Assembly (NCBI GenBank): GCA_009788105.1
Contig: WQSD01000001.1
Coordinates: 1 to 25,956, forward strand
Source of the DNA: Oscillospiraceae bacterium
Lineage (GTDB): Bacteria; Bacillota; Clostridia; Oscillospirales; CAG-272
Direction: 5' to 3'
Length of the DNA stretch: 25,956 bases
In this document: one piece after another, positions 7,523-14,980 of the stretch
Position numbering within the stretch: the stretch's first letter is position 1
How the letters are laid out: the number at the start of each line of letters is the position of its first letter
Made by a program: the position numbers and the translations under genes
Notes under the pieces: generated by a model
Seen by the model: the letters and a program-made list of their open reading frames with translations, nothing else
Databases searched by the model: none
What the model was told of the DNA's origin: nothing

Positions 7523-8479
7523 ATGAAGAAAGAAACAAGACTAATCAGCATGGACGAAATCATCAGTAAGGAGATAGACTGGCTGTGGCATCCGTACATT
7601 CCGTTTGGCAAGGTCACAATTTTGCAGGGCGACCCAGGGGAGGGCAAGACCTCATTTGCGTTGGCACTAATGGCTTTGCTCACCACAGGCTCTCCGCTAC
7701 CACAACATAATCTCGCAAGAAAACCCATCAACGTCATCTTCCAAACAGCGGAGGACGGCTTGGCAGACACCATCAAACCTCGGCTGGAATCCTACGGAGC
7801 AGATTGCAGTCGGGTGTTGGTCATAGACGAAGCTGAAAGTGGGCTAACCTTGTCAGACGAGCGGTTGGAGGACGCCGTGGTTCGGTCAAACGCACGACTT
7901 GTTGTGTTAGACCCGATACAGGCGTACCTTGGCAGCGGCGTAGATATGCACAGAGCAAACGAAGTGCGACCATTGTTCAAACAACTGTGTAGCATGGCAG
8001 AGCGAACAGGCTGTGCCGTCATTCTAATCGGCCACATGAACAAGGACAGGGGCGGAAAGGCGTTGTATCGTGGGCTTGGGTCGATAGATTTTAGTGCGGC
8101 GGTGCGTAGTATTCTTGTGGTGGGCAGGTCGAGAGAAGAGCCAAGTCTGCGAATTGCCGCCCACGCCAAAAGCAATCTCGCTCCAGAGGGCAAGTCTATT
8201 GCGTTTGAGCTTGGAGAAAACTGCACATTCAACTGGCATGGATATTGTGACACCACAGTTGATGAGTTGCTATCGGGAACTGCTTCTGTGCAAACAAAGA
8301 CTGCACAAATGGAGCAGGAACTGCGAAAAATTTTAGTAAACCCCATGCCCGCACACGAAGTCTACAAACACGCAAAAAGCCTTGGTATATCTGAACGAAC
8401 GCTGAAAACCGCTAAGAGCAATCTTCGGGTGAAGTCTTTCAAGTTGAAAGGGCAATGGATGTGGTGTTTGGCGAGTTAG
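7523..8479 (+). CDS. RepA/RecA-like AAA ATPase of a mobile element (318 aa)
   Basis: This is an ATPase of the AAA_25/RepA group, related to DnaB-type hexameric helicases and RecA. Walker A is GDPGEGKTS (36-44), Walker B is LVVLD (126-130) followed by PIQAYLG, and a sensor-like IGHMNKD follows at about 169-175, all typical of the group. The last about 50 residues resemble a winged-helix DNA-binding domain (ELRKIL, then HEVYKHAKSLGISERTLKTAKSNL). Members serve plasmids and integrative elements in replication or mobilisation. RBS CGAGGA precedes the ATG. It is the first gene of the element and sits behind its own promoter and leader hairpin. Whether it is a replicative helicase or an accessory factor cannot be told here. 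Confidence 0.85.
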   Translation: MKKETRLISMDEIISKEIDWLWHPYIPFGKVTILQGDPGEGKTSFALALMALLTTGSPLPQHNLARKPINVIFQTAEDGLADTIKPRLESYGADCSRVLVIDEAESGLTLSDERLEDAVVRSNARLVVLDPIQAYLGSGVDMHRANEVRPLFKQLCSMAERTGCAVILIGHMNKDRGGKALYRGLGSIDFSAAVRSILVVGRSREEPSLRIAAHAKSNLAPEGKSIAFELGENCTFNWHGYCDTTVDELLSGTASVQTKTAQMEQELRKILVNPMPAHEVYKHAKSLGISERTLKTAKSNLRVKSFKLKGQWMWCLAS

Positions 8480-9033
8480 GATTTCACGACAACAGTACCG
8501 TTCGTGGTCGCTCACGCTTCGACGGCTGATTTTTCGCCTGCGTGGCAAGTGAATTGCCACTACAGCGAAAAATCATCACCTCAGCGCTTACAACCCAAGG
8601 GTGTAAGAGTGTAAAGATTATAGAAGTCTGCCTCCTTGCCTTCTTGAATTCACGGAAAACAGAGCCAAAATAACGCCCGTTGTTAGAGTATTTATACCAA
8701 CGGCATATCGTTGCACCAACAAGACATAACTACCCCGCTGTTGGGCGAAAATTGCCCACTTGTAGGGTTAGCATTTTTAGCAGATATGAGTGCAGTTTTG
8801 CCCTGTCGAAAAAGTAGCAGGTTAAAGCCTGTGGGTCAAAACAACCCCCACAGGCGGTTCACAGCGGACGGCAACGCCGACCGCTGGGCGGTTTCCGAGG
8901 GTTGAGGTTTATGGGTCGTAACTGCACACTTTCGCAAAACCTCTGTGTCGTAGATAGCGATAATGGCGGTGCTATGCGGTTTACGTGTGGGTCGCGGGAG
9001 CAAAAACAAAGAAAAACATTAACAGGAGAGAGC
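8480..9033 (+). other. Non-coding stretch with three strong hairpins inside the mobile element
   Basis: No convincing gene lies in these 554 bases. There are three stem-loops. GATTTTTCGC/GCGAAAAATC (8528-8537 with 8565-8574) encloses GTGGCAA/TTGCCAC (8542-8548 with 8554-8560). CCTGTGGG/CCCACAGG spans 8828-8854. CAGCGG-a-CGGC/GCCG-a-CCGCTG spans 8862-8886 with an AAC loop. The structures could be a small RNA, a recombination or transfer site, or an expression control for the next genes. A 64-residue frame at 8711-8905 was set aside because it runs through the last two hairpins and has no good RBS. Confidence 0.6.
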
Positions 9034-9222
9034 ATGAAAAAACAAAAGATTTGCTTAAACGCAGTAATGAAGTTTGACGAGGAGAAAACCAGCAGATACA
9101 GTCATTGCTCTGCTATAATTCACTTTGTCAAGGTTGATGGAGCAAGCTATTCGGTCATGTCAGTTTTTGATGTTAAGGACGAGCATTCGGCGAAAGACAA
9201 GCTGAAATATTTGGTCGGATAG
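9034..9222 (+). CDS. TnpW-like small transposon protein (62 aa)
   Basis: This is a short ORF with RBS AGGAGAG placed a few bases before the ATG; a longer upstream frame lacks such a site. The C-terminal half, with a K-V-D-G-x-S-Y-x-V-x-S-x-F stretch and a closing AKDKLKYLV, resembles the pattern of TnpW-type proteins of clostridial transposons (a short Y-x-V strand pair followed by a D-K-L/I helix). Those proteins are encoded next to the TnpX recombinase, as here. Their role is not well established. The start is well supported; the family call is from pattern memory and position and needs a profile search. Confidence 0.55.
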   Translation: MKKQKICLNAVMKFDEEKTSRYSHCSAIIHFVKVDGASYSVMSVFDVKDEHSAKDKLKYLVG

Positions 9223-9317
9223 TTTGCTGAAAGTTATCAATTTAGTGATAGACTTGCGACTGAATATAGGGTATGATATAGGCGTATCCTATTCGGTTTG
9301 AATGAAAAAATTGAGTG

Positions 9318-9473
9318 TGTTGAATATCTCGGCGGAAAGTGGCAGTTTTAGCCACTTGGAGCGTATTTTTCTTGTTTTGTCAAAATGCCTTTGGTTGCGT
9401 AGCAACGATTTTTGGCGAAACAAGAAAAACGAGATTGAAACATGATTGACCACTATCCGTCTTATTCAACACT
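9318..9473. repeat. Palindromic element, copy A (156 bp)
   Basis: The ends are a 10-bp inverted repeat (GTGTTGAATA at 9318-9327, TATTCAACAC at 9464-9473). The centre forms a second hairpin (TTTTTCTTG... with ...CAAGAAAAA near 9367-9430, with GGTTGC/GCAAC inside). Bases 9316-9344 match 25257-25229 perfectly over 29 bases in inverted orientation, and the last about 35 bases also resemble the other end of that copy. It lies about 30 bases before the recombinase ATG, in the same orientation relative to its downstream gene as copy B is to rpsO. It resembles a MITE or a mobile leader structure. Confidence 0.75.
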
Positions 9474-9502
9474 CCATTACAACAGAAAAAGGAACAAAAA
9501 CT

Positions 9503-11143
9503 ATGACAAACACAAATTCAAACCAACAAATAACCGCTTTGTACTGCAGGTTAAGCCAGGAGGACGAGCAGAAAGGAGAGTCTAACAGTATCATAAATCA
9601 GAAGATGATACTGCAAAAATACGCAGATGACCGAGGTTTCAAGAACTGCAAATTCTATGTAGATGACGGCTACTCTGGCTCTGATTTCAACCGCCCAGCG
9701 TTCAAAAGCATGATGGTTGAGGCGGAGAATGGAAGAGTGAATTCGGTAATAGTGAAAGACCAATCCAGGCTTGGAAGAGATTATTTGCAGACTGGAATGC
9801 TGATGGAAATAACATTTCCCCAGTATGACGTGCGGTTTATCGCCATAGAAGATGGGGTTGACAGCGAGCAGGGAGTGAGCGATTTTTCGGGTATTAAGAA
9901 TTACTTCAACGATTTTTACGCCAGAGATACCAGCAGAAAAATTCGTGCTGTGTTGCGAAACAAGGGGGAGCGAGGAGAGCGTGTCGGCACAACAATTCCA
10001 TATGGATATATGAAATGTCCCGACGACCCCAAGAAAATCGTTCCTAATCCTGAAACCGCACCAATAGTTAAACGGATTTTCGAGATGTATTCGTCGGGCA
10101 TTGGTATCGTTAAAATATGCGATATTTTTGTGCGAGAATGCGTCACCTGTCCAAGTGTTTATGCCTTTCAACGGAGCGGTAGCAGGGCCGGCAATCCCGA
10201 CCTAAGTCGCCCATACAGCTGGGGGCAGAACACTATTCGGAAGATGCTGTCCAATCGTGTTTATGTGGGTGACACGGTGAATTTCGCAACATACAGCAAG
10301 TCTAACAAGCTGAAAAAGCGACTGAAAAACAGTGCGGCAAACATTCGTATTTTTGAGAATACCCACGAAGCAATCGTTGACAGAAAGACTTTTGACATGG
10401 TGCAAAAGCATTTCGAGGGGCGAAAACGTCCTGACAAGCAGGGCGAGATGGACAAGTTTGCCGGCTATCTTTTCTGTGCTGAATGTGGCAAACGGCTGTA
10501 CCTTCATCGCTCTAAAAACATTGATATTAGCAAGAATAACTTCATGTGTGGCGGTTATAAGAAGCAAACATCTGACTGCACATCTCACTACATTCGTGAG
10601 TCTGTGATTGAGCAAATTGTCCTTGGAAGTATTCGTGAGATGACCGCTTTCGCAAGGGAAAACTCTGATGAATTCTATTCCATAGCAACGCAAAACGGCG
10701 AAGCTGAGGCGAAAGTTTTTGCTGGCCGAGCAAAAAAAGAGTCTGCACAAATCCAGGGTAGAATTAAGGAGCTTGACAACATAATCCGCTGTCTTTACGA
10801 GGATAGAGTTTGCGGAAGAGTGTCCCCCGAACGCTATGATGTGATGGTGGCTGGATACGAAAGCGAGCAGAGCGAACTGAAGCAAATGTTGGCGACTTTA
10901 GATGCGAAAATCTCTGAATTTGACTTGCGTGAAGAGTATGTCCGAGCCTTTGTGGACAAGGCGAAATCTTACATCGAGATGCCGAAACTGACACCAGAGT
11001 TGCTACGGATATTTGTGAGGAAAATCGAGGTTGCGGAGAAAGCTGAGAAATACTCTCGCACGGTGGGCAACCATGTGAACATTTTCTACACTTTTCAGCC
11101 ACCTGAGGTGTTTTCGGGGAGTGCATTGGTGCTTTCTGCTTGA
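9503..11143 (+). CDS. Large serine recombinase, TnpX-like (546 aa)
   Basis: This site-specific recombinase would excise and insert the element through a serine-DNA intermediate. The resolvase domain has Y-C-R-L-S with the nucleophile at S18, and KDQSRLGRD at 85-93. The recombinase domain follows (PYGYMKCP, then ETAPIVKRIFEMY near 166-196). A zinc-ribbon comes next, with C325, C328, C349 and C359, then a coiled coil at about 420-475 and a C-terminal segment of DUF4368 type (VRKIEVAEKAEK). The length and order match the clostridial TnpX/CcrC-like family. The start at the second ATG (9503) leaves an AAAAGGA site upstream. The domain set looks complete, so it is probably active. Confidence 0.92.
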   Translation: MTNTNSNQQITALYCRLSQEDEQKGESNSIINQKMILQKYADDRGFKNCKFYVDDGYSGSDFNRPAFKSMMVEAENGRVNSVIVKDQSRLGRDYLQTGMLMEITFPQYDVRFIAIEDGVDSEQGVSDFSGIKNYFNDFYARDTSRKIRAVLRNKGERGERVGTTIPYGYMKCPDDPKKIVPNPETAPIVKRIFEMYSSGIGIVKICDIFVRECVTCPSVYAFQRSGSRAGNPDLSRPYSWGQNTIRKMLSNRVYVGDTVNFATYSKSNKLKKRLKNSAANIRIFENTHEAIVDRKTFDMVQKHFEGRKRPDKQGEMDKFAGYLFCAECGKRLYLHRSKNIDISKNNFMCGGYKKQTSDCTSHYIRESVIEQIVLGSIREMTAFARENSDEFYSIATQNGEAEAKVFAGRAKKESAQIQGRIKELDNIIRCLYEDRVCGRVSPERYDVMVAGYESEQSELKQMLATLDAKISEFDLREEYVRAFVDKAKSYIEMPKLTPELLRIFVRKIEVAEKAEKYSRTVGNHVNIFYTFQPPEVFSGSALVLSA

Positions 11144-11219
11144 GGGTGGAATAGGTATAGTGTAGGGGAAAGCAAGAAAAGTACAAACACAAGCCATGGA
11201 AATGGCTTTGTAAAGCCAA

Positions 11220-11250
11220 CCACCCGAAGAAGCTGAGCTTCTTCGGGTGG
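11220..11250. terminator. Hairpin between the convergent recombinase and jag genes
   Basis: A perfect 14-bp stem (11220-11233 with 11237-11250, loop TGA) lies in the gap between convergent genes. A smaller GGCTTT-gt-AAAGCC palindrome (11204-11217) is just to the left. T-runs are weak on both sides, so it may rather be an element-end structure. Nothing else is evident in this gap. Confidence 0.6.
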
Positions 11251-11310
11251 GGTGGGGATTTCTTCGTTAGGGGTAACTCGGTAAAGTCGGGGGGTGTTTT
11301 GTTTTCTTCA

Positions 11311-12144
11311 TTATCGTCTGCTGTATCCTCTGCGACCACCGCGGTCGTCTGTGCGAACAGGCTTACCCTCTTCCCCGGCAAGGCAAATCACAATACGACG
11401 ACGGGTGTTTTCTCCAATGGAATAGCTGGAAATCCCATCCATGTCTTGAATCGCAACATGAATTATCCGTCGCTCGTGAGATGGCATAGGCTCAAGAGCC
11501 ACGCTACGCCCATAACGCTGAACTTTATCAGCTGTGCGATGAGCAAGCTCGGTCAATGTGGCTTCTCGCTTGGCACGATAGCCCTCAATGTCAAGGGAAA
11601 TACGATTATACGAGCGACTTTCGTCCTCGCCGCGCTTGTTCGCCGCAAGTGTGGCAAGATACTGCAACGCATCAAGCCCTTCGCCGTGGTAGCCGATAAG
11701 CGCACCGGCGCCTTCCCCGGAAATAGTGATTTTCTTCTCCCGCCCGCAATCCTCAAGGGTGACAGTAGAACTCAGCCCCATATTAGCAATAACTTCCTGC
11801 AAAAATTCCACCGCTTTGTTGCTGTCAAAGCCATCATCGTCGGCAACAGGGCTCGCTTTTGGAGTAGGTTTTGGCTCGGTTTTTGCTTTCGGTGGGGCTT
11901 TTGGAGCAGGAGCAGATTTAGGCTGTGGCGCAGCTTTGGGTGCTGGCTCTGCTGACTTAGCCTCCCCTTTTTCCGGCACGAAAACTCGCACCTGCGCCAT
12001 AGTTTCGCCAAGTCCGAGAAAGCCTTTTTTTGGCTCGGTCAAAACTTCGTATTCTACACGACTTTTGTCCACTCCAAGCTGGGCAATGCCCCGCTCAAGA
12101 GCGGCTTCAATGGTTTTTGCACTAACAATTGTTTCACGTTTCAT
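11311..12144 (-). CDS. jag: RNA-binding protein Jag/KhpB (277 aa)
   Basis: KhpB (Jag, EloR) binds RNA and, in streptococci, influences cell elongation; it is encoded after yidC in many Firmicutes. The Jag_N domain covers residues 1-55 with the signature KKGFLGLG. A Lys/Pro/Ala-rich linker follows (about 60-100). The KH domain has the GxxG loop GYHG (about 150-153), and the R3H domain has R225 and H229 in SHERRIIH. The start was set at 12144 because AGGAG lies upstream; longer upstream translation comes from repeats. The gene follows yidC after a 300-bp gap full of repeats, which is unusual. It is the last gene of the operon, and the mobile element begins just beyond. Confidence 0.92.
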   Translation of the reverse strand: MKRETIVSAKTIEAALERGIAQLGVDKSRVEYEVLTEPKKGFLGLGETMAQVRVFVPEKGEAKSAEPAPKAAPQPKSAPAPKAPPKAKTEPKPTPKASPVADDDGFDSNKAVEFLQEVIANMGLSSTVTLEDCGREKKITISGEGAGALIGYHGEGLDALQYLATLAANKRGEDESRSYNRISLDIEGYRAKREATLTELAHRTADKVQRYGRSVALEPMPSHERRIIHVAIQDMDGISSYSIGENTRRRIVICLAGEEGKPVRTDDRGGRRGYSRR

Positions 12145-12192
12145 GGTGGTGATTCTCCTGTTTAATTTAAGGCAAGGGGTAAGGTCAAGGGC

Positions 12193-12242
12193 AAAAGATA
12201 GGGTCAAGAGCAGGGTCAAAAGATAGGGTCAAGAGCAAGGTC
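12193..12242. repeat. Two tandem 25-bp units in the jag leader
   Basis: Two 25-base units (12193-12217 and 12218-12242) are 24/25 identical and carry GGGTCAAGAGC. Related AAGGTCAAGG words lie on both sides. The same AAGGTCAAGG word opens the multi-hairpin repeat at 19829. The tract lies just upstream of the jag RBS. Confidence 0.8.
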
Positions 12243-12247
12243 AAGGG

Positions 12248-12291
12248 CGTCAGAAACTTTTTTCAAAAAGTTTCCGACACCTTCAAAAACT
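12248..12291 (-). repeat. Hairpin repeat (short form) upstream of jag
   Basis: CGTCAGAAACTTTTT pairs with AAAAAGTTTCCGAC to form a hairpin, followed by ACCTTCAAAAACTT. A nearly identical copy lies at 24537-24582 between rpsO and pnp, in the same orientation relative to the downstream gene. It resembles the CTTAGGAACTTTTT hairpin of the longer repeat copies, with different stem bases but retained pairing. Confidence 0.8.
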
Positions 12292-12360
12292 TTAGATATA
12301 AACGGCATTGTCATCAAAGGTTTAACAAAACAACCCGTTTAATTATGAATAAAGATACGC

Positions 12361-12395
12361 AAAAAACATTGTCATTGCGGGCTACGACCCGCAAT
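12361..12395. repeat. Short palindromic repeat, partial copy of the 17591 family
   Basis: The 19 bases at 12361-12379 are identical to 17585-17603. They continue into a perfect hairpin, ATTGCGGG with CCCGCAAT (12374-12381 and 12388-12395). The whole gap between yidC and jag (12145-12450) holds only repeats, no gene. Confidence 0.75.
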
Positions 12396-12450
12396 CTCAT
12401 GGACACAAATGGTGCATTTGAACAAATAATATCTTACCTTATAGTCCGAG

Positions 12451-13752
12451 TTAATCGCCGTTTTCGGTGGAACTATCACCCTCCGCCTTTTTCTGCTTTT
12501 TCGGCGGTGGAGGTGGGGCATCATCTTCGTCTGCGTCAATGTAATGTAGCGACCGTTGCCCCTCCCGCGGACCATGGTTAGCCGGCAGACGGCTGTTTTT
12601 CTCTTTAGTCTTGCCAAGATACTCTTTTTCGGCAGCCTTTAATTCTTCTTCTGTGAATGTGGGCAATGGCTTAATTCTTGCCAGTATCAGGGTAGTTATA
12701 CTTTGCATTATACTACGGAAAATCCAGTAAACACCCATAGATGCCGACCACATAATCGAGAATAAGACCGCCATTGCAGGAGCCATATACTCCATTACTT
12801 TCATTCCAGCACCGCCACCTGGAGTGCCGTCAGCCGGTACTGGGCGATAATTATACTTAGCATTGATACGAGAGAAAACGAAAGAAGTTGCAAATGTTAG
12901 TATAGGTACAAGCAGTAGCCAAGAAATCCAATTGCTTGAGGGTGCAGGTGAAATATCAACTCCAAAAGCGTGGAGATTAGGCAGTCCTGCGTAAGTGATG
13001 TAGTCGCTTAATTGTTCGCTTAATGTGGCACAATATGTTGCCAAGTCAGGATTTATATAATTACGCAAATAGCCAACGATTTGTGCTTGGTCAGCAAGGT
13101 TTCTGCCAGTGTTTTCAAATCCGTGACCAACAATAGCTTGCTGAATGGCAATTAGGGCATCATAGGATATTTGTGAAATGTACAAAAGGGGGTTTCGCAC
13201 AATAGCGAAAAGCGCAATGAAAATTGGCATTTGCAACAGCAAAGGCAAGCACCCGCCAAAAGTTGGAACACCACGTTCTCTTTTTGCATCCATGGTTTCT
13301 TGGTTTCTCTTCATTTGTGTTTCGCGGTCATTGGTTCTGCCTTTGTACTTCTTGTTAATGGCAAGTTCAATTGGGCGAAAACCCGCTTGCTTAATCATGT
13401 TTTTCCGTTGCATAATATCAAAGGGAAGAAGTACAACACTTAATATTATGGTAAAAAGTATCAAGGTAAATAGATAATTTTCCCCTGCCACACGATATAA
13501 CAGTCCAAACAAGTTTCCAAAAACAAACTCGAATATTCCAAGCAGATTAAATCCGTCGTCTGCTGTGGGTGATTGGGCATAGTTCGGGTCAAGGCCTACT
13601 TGGGCATCATTGTTGCCGTTTTCGTTGACGTCGTTTTCGTTGGCGTAATCATTCGCCGCCTCGGCAGACGCAAACACGCCACCAAACCCTGCAAGCAAAA
13701 TCGCCATTGCAAGGGTGAGGATTAAAATTTTAGTAATAGAAAATTTTCTCAT
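12451..13752 (-). CDS. yidC: YidC/Oxa1-family membrane protein insertase (433 aa)
   Basis: YidC inserts and folds inner-membrane proteins, alone or with SecYEG. An N-terminal hydrophobic signal or anchor (residues 9-28) is followed by an acidic spacer and then the conserved core with about five helices, including LFTLILFTIILSVVLLP (about 93-112), the QAGFRPIELAINKKYKGRTN cytoplasmic helical loop, PLLLQMPIFIALFAIVRNPL, and a C-terminal pair ending at SITTLILARI. The tail, about 60 residues, is charged with a poly-Pro/Lys patch. The ATG overlaps the yidD stop (ATGA). Gram-positive YidC is often a lipoprotein, but no lipobox cysteine is present here. Highly confident by family and position. Confidence 0.95.
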   Translation of the reverse strand: MRKFSITKILILTLAMAILLAGFGGVFASAEAANDYANENDVNENGNNDAQVGLDPNYAQSPTADDGFNLLGIFEFVFGNLFGLLYRVAGENYLFTLILFTIILSVVLLPFDIMQRKNMIKQAGFRPIELAINKKYKGRTNDRETQMKRNQETMDAKRERGVPTFGGCLPLLLQMPIFIALFAIVRNPLLYISQISYDALIAIQQAIVGHGFENTGRNLADQAQIVGYLRNYINPDLATYCATLSEQLSDYITYAGLPNLHAFGVDISPAPSSNWISWLLLVPILTFATSFVFSRINAKYNYRPVPADGTPGGGAGMKVMEYMAPAMAVLFSIMWSASMGVYWIFRSIMQSITTLILARIKPLPTFTEEELKAAEKEYLGKTKEKNSRLPANHGPREGQRSLHYIDADEDDAPPPPPKKQKKAEGDSSTENGD

Positions 13753-14006
13753 TTATTTTTTCTTTTCTTGCTTTTCTTGTGTTTCCTTTGTGGTACAGGG
13801 TCAAAGCCCCCTTTGAACAACGGGTTGCACCGCAACAGCCGCCACAAACCCATCAGCGTACCACAAAATATCCCCCATTCCTCGATTGCCTCGAGGGCAT
13901 ACTGGGAGCAGGTGGGTGCATATCGACAACGGGGAGTCGTGTTTGGCGAGATATACTTGCGGTAAAAGCGGATAGGGGCAGTGTAAATTTTGCGTAAAAG
14001 GCTCAT
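13749..14006 (-). CDS. yidD: Membrane protein insertion efficiency factor YidD (85 aa)
   Basis: This small protein is thought to help YidC-dependent membrane insertion. The family signature is complete: PTCSQYALEAIEEWG, then LLRCNPLFKGGFDPVP, with the cysteines of CRYAPTCS and RCNP. A lysine-rich tail follows. It overlaps both the rnpA end (ATGA at 14006) and the yidC start, which points to coupled translation. Length is standard. Confidence 0.95.
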   Translation of the reverse strand: MSLLRKIYTAPIRFYRKYISPNTTPRCRYAPTCSQYALEAIEEWGIFCGTLMGLWRLLRCNPLFKGGFDPVPQRKHKKSKKRKNK

Positions 14007-14401
14007 TCAGCACCCGCCTCTTGCCTGTCGCCAATTAGCTCTAATTTCTTCAGTCCACGAAGTAAATCTCGCGTTACATCAGCGGTTTTGGCTGTTGTCG
14101 CACCTTCACGAGCAGAAATGACGATAAGCATACCGCGCCTGATGCTATATTCAGCATCCAGCTGGCGGTATGCCTCGCGAATAATGCGCTTTACTCGGTT
14201 GCGTGTAGGTGCGTTTCCGATTTTTTTAGTAACAGTAATGCCGATACGATTTATCAACAACTTTTCCGGATGGGCTTTACGCAGTCGCCCCGAGTGCTTG
14301 TCACGTAGGCAATGCACCGAAACGGTGGTGGCATAATGCTTTTTGCCGCCGGAATACACCTTGCCAAACAAGTGATTTTGGTTAATCGGGTGTAATTTCA
14401 C
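14003..14401 (-). CDS. rnpA: Ribonuclease P protein component (132 aa)
   Basis: This protein joins the RNase P RNA to remove tRNA 5' leaders. The hallmark is RIGITVTKKIGNAPTRNRVKR followed by IIREAYR (the conserved RNR motif). The N-terminal HLFGKVYSGGKKH aligns with the usual start of the family. The start codon is GTG at 14401, one base after the rpmH stop, and the usual RBS is not obvious, so translation is probably coupled to rpmH. The gene overlaps yidD at the other end. Order rpmH-rnpA-yidD-yidC-jag is conserved. Confidence 0.95.
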   Translation of the reverse strand: MKLHPINQNHLFGKVYSGGKKHYATTVSVHCLRDKHSGRLRKAHPEKLLINRIGITVTKKIGNAPTRNRVKRIIREAYRQLDAEYSIRRGMLIVISAREGATTAKTADVTRDLLRGLKKLELIGDRQEAGAE

Positions 14402-14402
14402 C

Positions 14403-14537
14403 TTAGTGTGTCAAACGCTCACGACCTTTGTCACGTCTTCTTTTCAGTACGGCACGACCGGAGGCAGTACGCATTCTTTTACGGAAACCGTGTTCCTTTT
14501 TGCGCTTGCGCTTGGTTGGTTGGTATGTTCTAAACAT
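14403..14537 (-). CDS. rpmH: 50S ribosomal protein L34 (44 aa)
   Basis: The reading frame is short and gives MFRTYQPTKRKRKKEHGF, then RKRMRTASGRAVLKRRRDKG and RERLTH, the full L34 sequence, one of the most conserved small ribosomal proteins. AAAGGAAG lies before the ATG and a consensus promoter lies about 60 bases upstream. It is the first gene of the operon. In many bacteria dnaA and the origin lie just upstream of rpmH; here tig is there instead. Confidence 0.97.
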   Translation of the reverse strand: MFRTYQPTKRKRKKEHGFRKRMRTASGRAVLKRRRDKGRERLTH

Positions 14538-14594
14538 TATAATTCACTTCCTTTCATAGACACCTGCACAGGAACTTCCATGCGGGCAAAAGGT

Positions 14595-14623
14595 ATTATA
14601 TCATTTTTTGCACAGCTTGTCAA
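14595..14623 (-). promoter_or_regulatory. Perfect consensus sigma-A promoter for rpmH
   Basis: On the minus strand TTGACA (14623-14618), a 17-base spacer and TATAAT (14600-14595) match the consensus fully. The expected start is near 14588, giving a leader of about 50 bases with the rpmH RBS. Confidence 0.85.
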
Positions 14624-14742
14624 TAGTATTAGAAAAAAAGTTTGATTTTTTTTGAAAAGAGTTTTGAAAGCCTCCGCTTTTGACCTTTTGGCAGTCACGG
14701 GGCAACTGCAAATGTTGCCTCAACCTGAAGAGAAAACCCCCG

Positions 14743-14851
14743 AAAACTTTGGTACAAAAGCATTTCATGTTTTGTGAAAGAGTTTTTAGTCCAGTTTTTT
14801 GCAAAAAACTGGTCGGGTGTGGGCGGAAAGCCCACGGTCTTGACCTTTTTC
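14743..14851 (-). repeat. Multi-hairpin repeat, copy 1
   Basis: In order the copy holds an ACAAAAGCAT/ATGTTTTGT hairpin, CCAGTTTTTT/AAAAAACTGG (14791-14800 with 14803-14812) and GTGGGC/GCCCAC (14819-14824 with 14830-14835), ending in TTGACCTTTT. The same order with changed but still paired bases occurs at 21925-22030 and, inverted, at 19826-19935. It lies between the divergent rpmH and tig promoters, so it cannot be a simple terminator for either. The rest of this gap (14624-14909) shows no gene. Confidence 0.8.
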
Positions 14852-14909
14852 TTCAATCACGGAACAATCGCAATTGTTGCCTGTTGACTTGAAAATTGAT
14901 AGAAAAGCC

Positions 14910-14938
14910 TTGACATTTTCGTTATAGCATGATATTAT
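14910..14938 (+). promoter_or_regulatory. Sigma-A promoter for tig
   Basis: TTGACA (14910-14915), a 17-base spacer and TATTAT (14933-14938) are followed by the tig ATG about 40 bases after the expected start. Confidence 0.82.
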
Positions 14939-14980
14939 ATAGCGTAGAATAAAGAAAAACATAAGCAAGGAAGCACAAAA

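Larger units (their letters stand above)
7200..11250 (+). mobile_element. Compact serine-recombinase mobile element (approximate limits)
   Basis: Three plus-strand genes form the unit: a RepA/RecA-like ATPase, a TnpW-like small protein and a TnpX-like large serine recombinase, together with non-coding hairpin regions. It interrupts a minus-strand environment (the ABC operon on the left, jag on the right). The content resembles Tn4451-type or small integrative mobilizable elements, but there is no relaxase and no cargo such as resistance. Ends were not found: large serine recombinases usually leave only short crossover duplications, so the limits given are the promoter upstream and the hairpin downstream. 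It could be a decayed remnant of a larger element. Confidence 0.6.

Noticed and set aside
8711..8905. 64-residue plus-strand frame in the mobile element
   Set aside because: It runs through two strong hairpins, has no good RBS and low-complexity composition; it is more likely non-coding structure.
12145..12219. N-terminal extension of jag
   Set aside because: The added residues are encoded by tandem repeat sequence; AGGAG and the conserved start place the true ATG at 12144.
12165..12400. CRISPR array
   Set aside because: The tandem units are adjacent without spacers and few in number, and no cas genes are present.
14538..14909. Chromosome origin next to rpmH
   Set aside because: No cluster of DnaA-box-like sequences and no dnaA gene; the gap holds a promoter pair and repeat copy 1.
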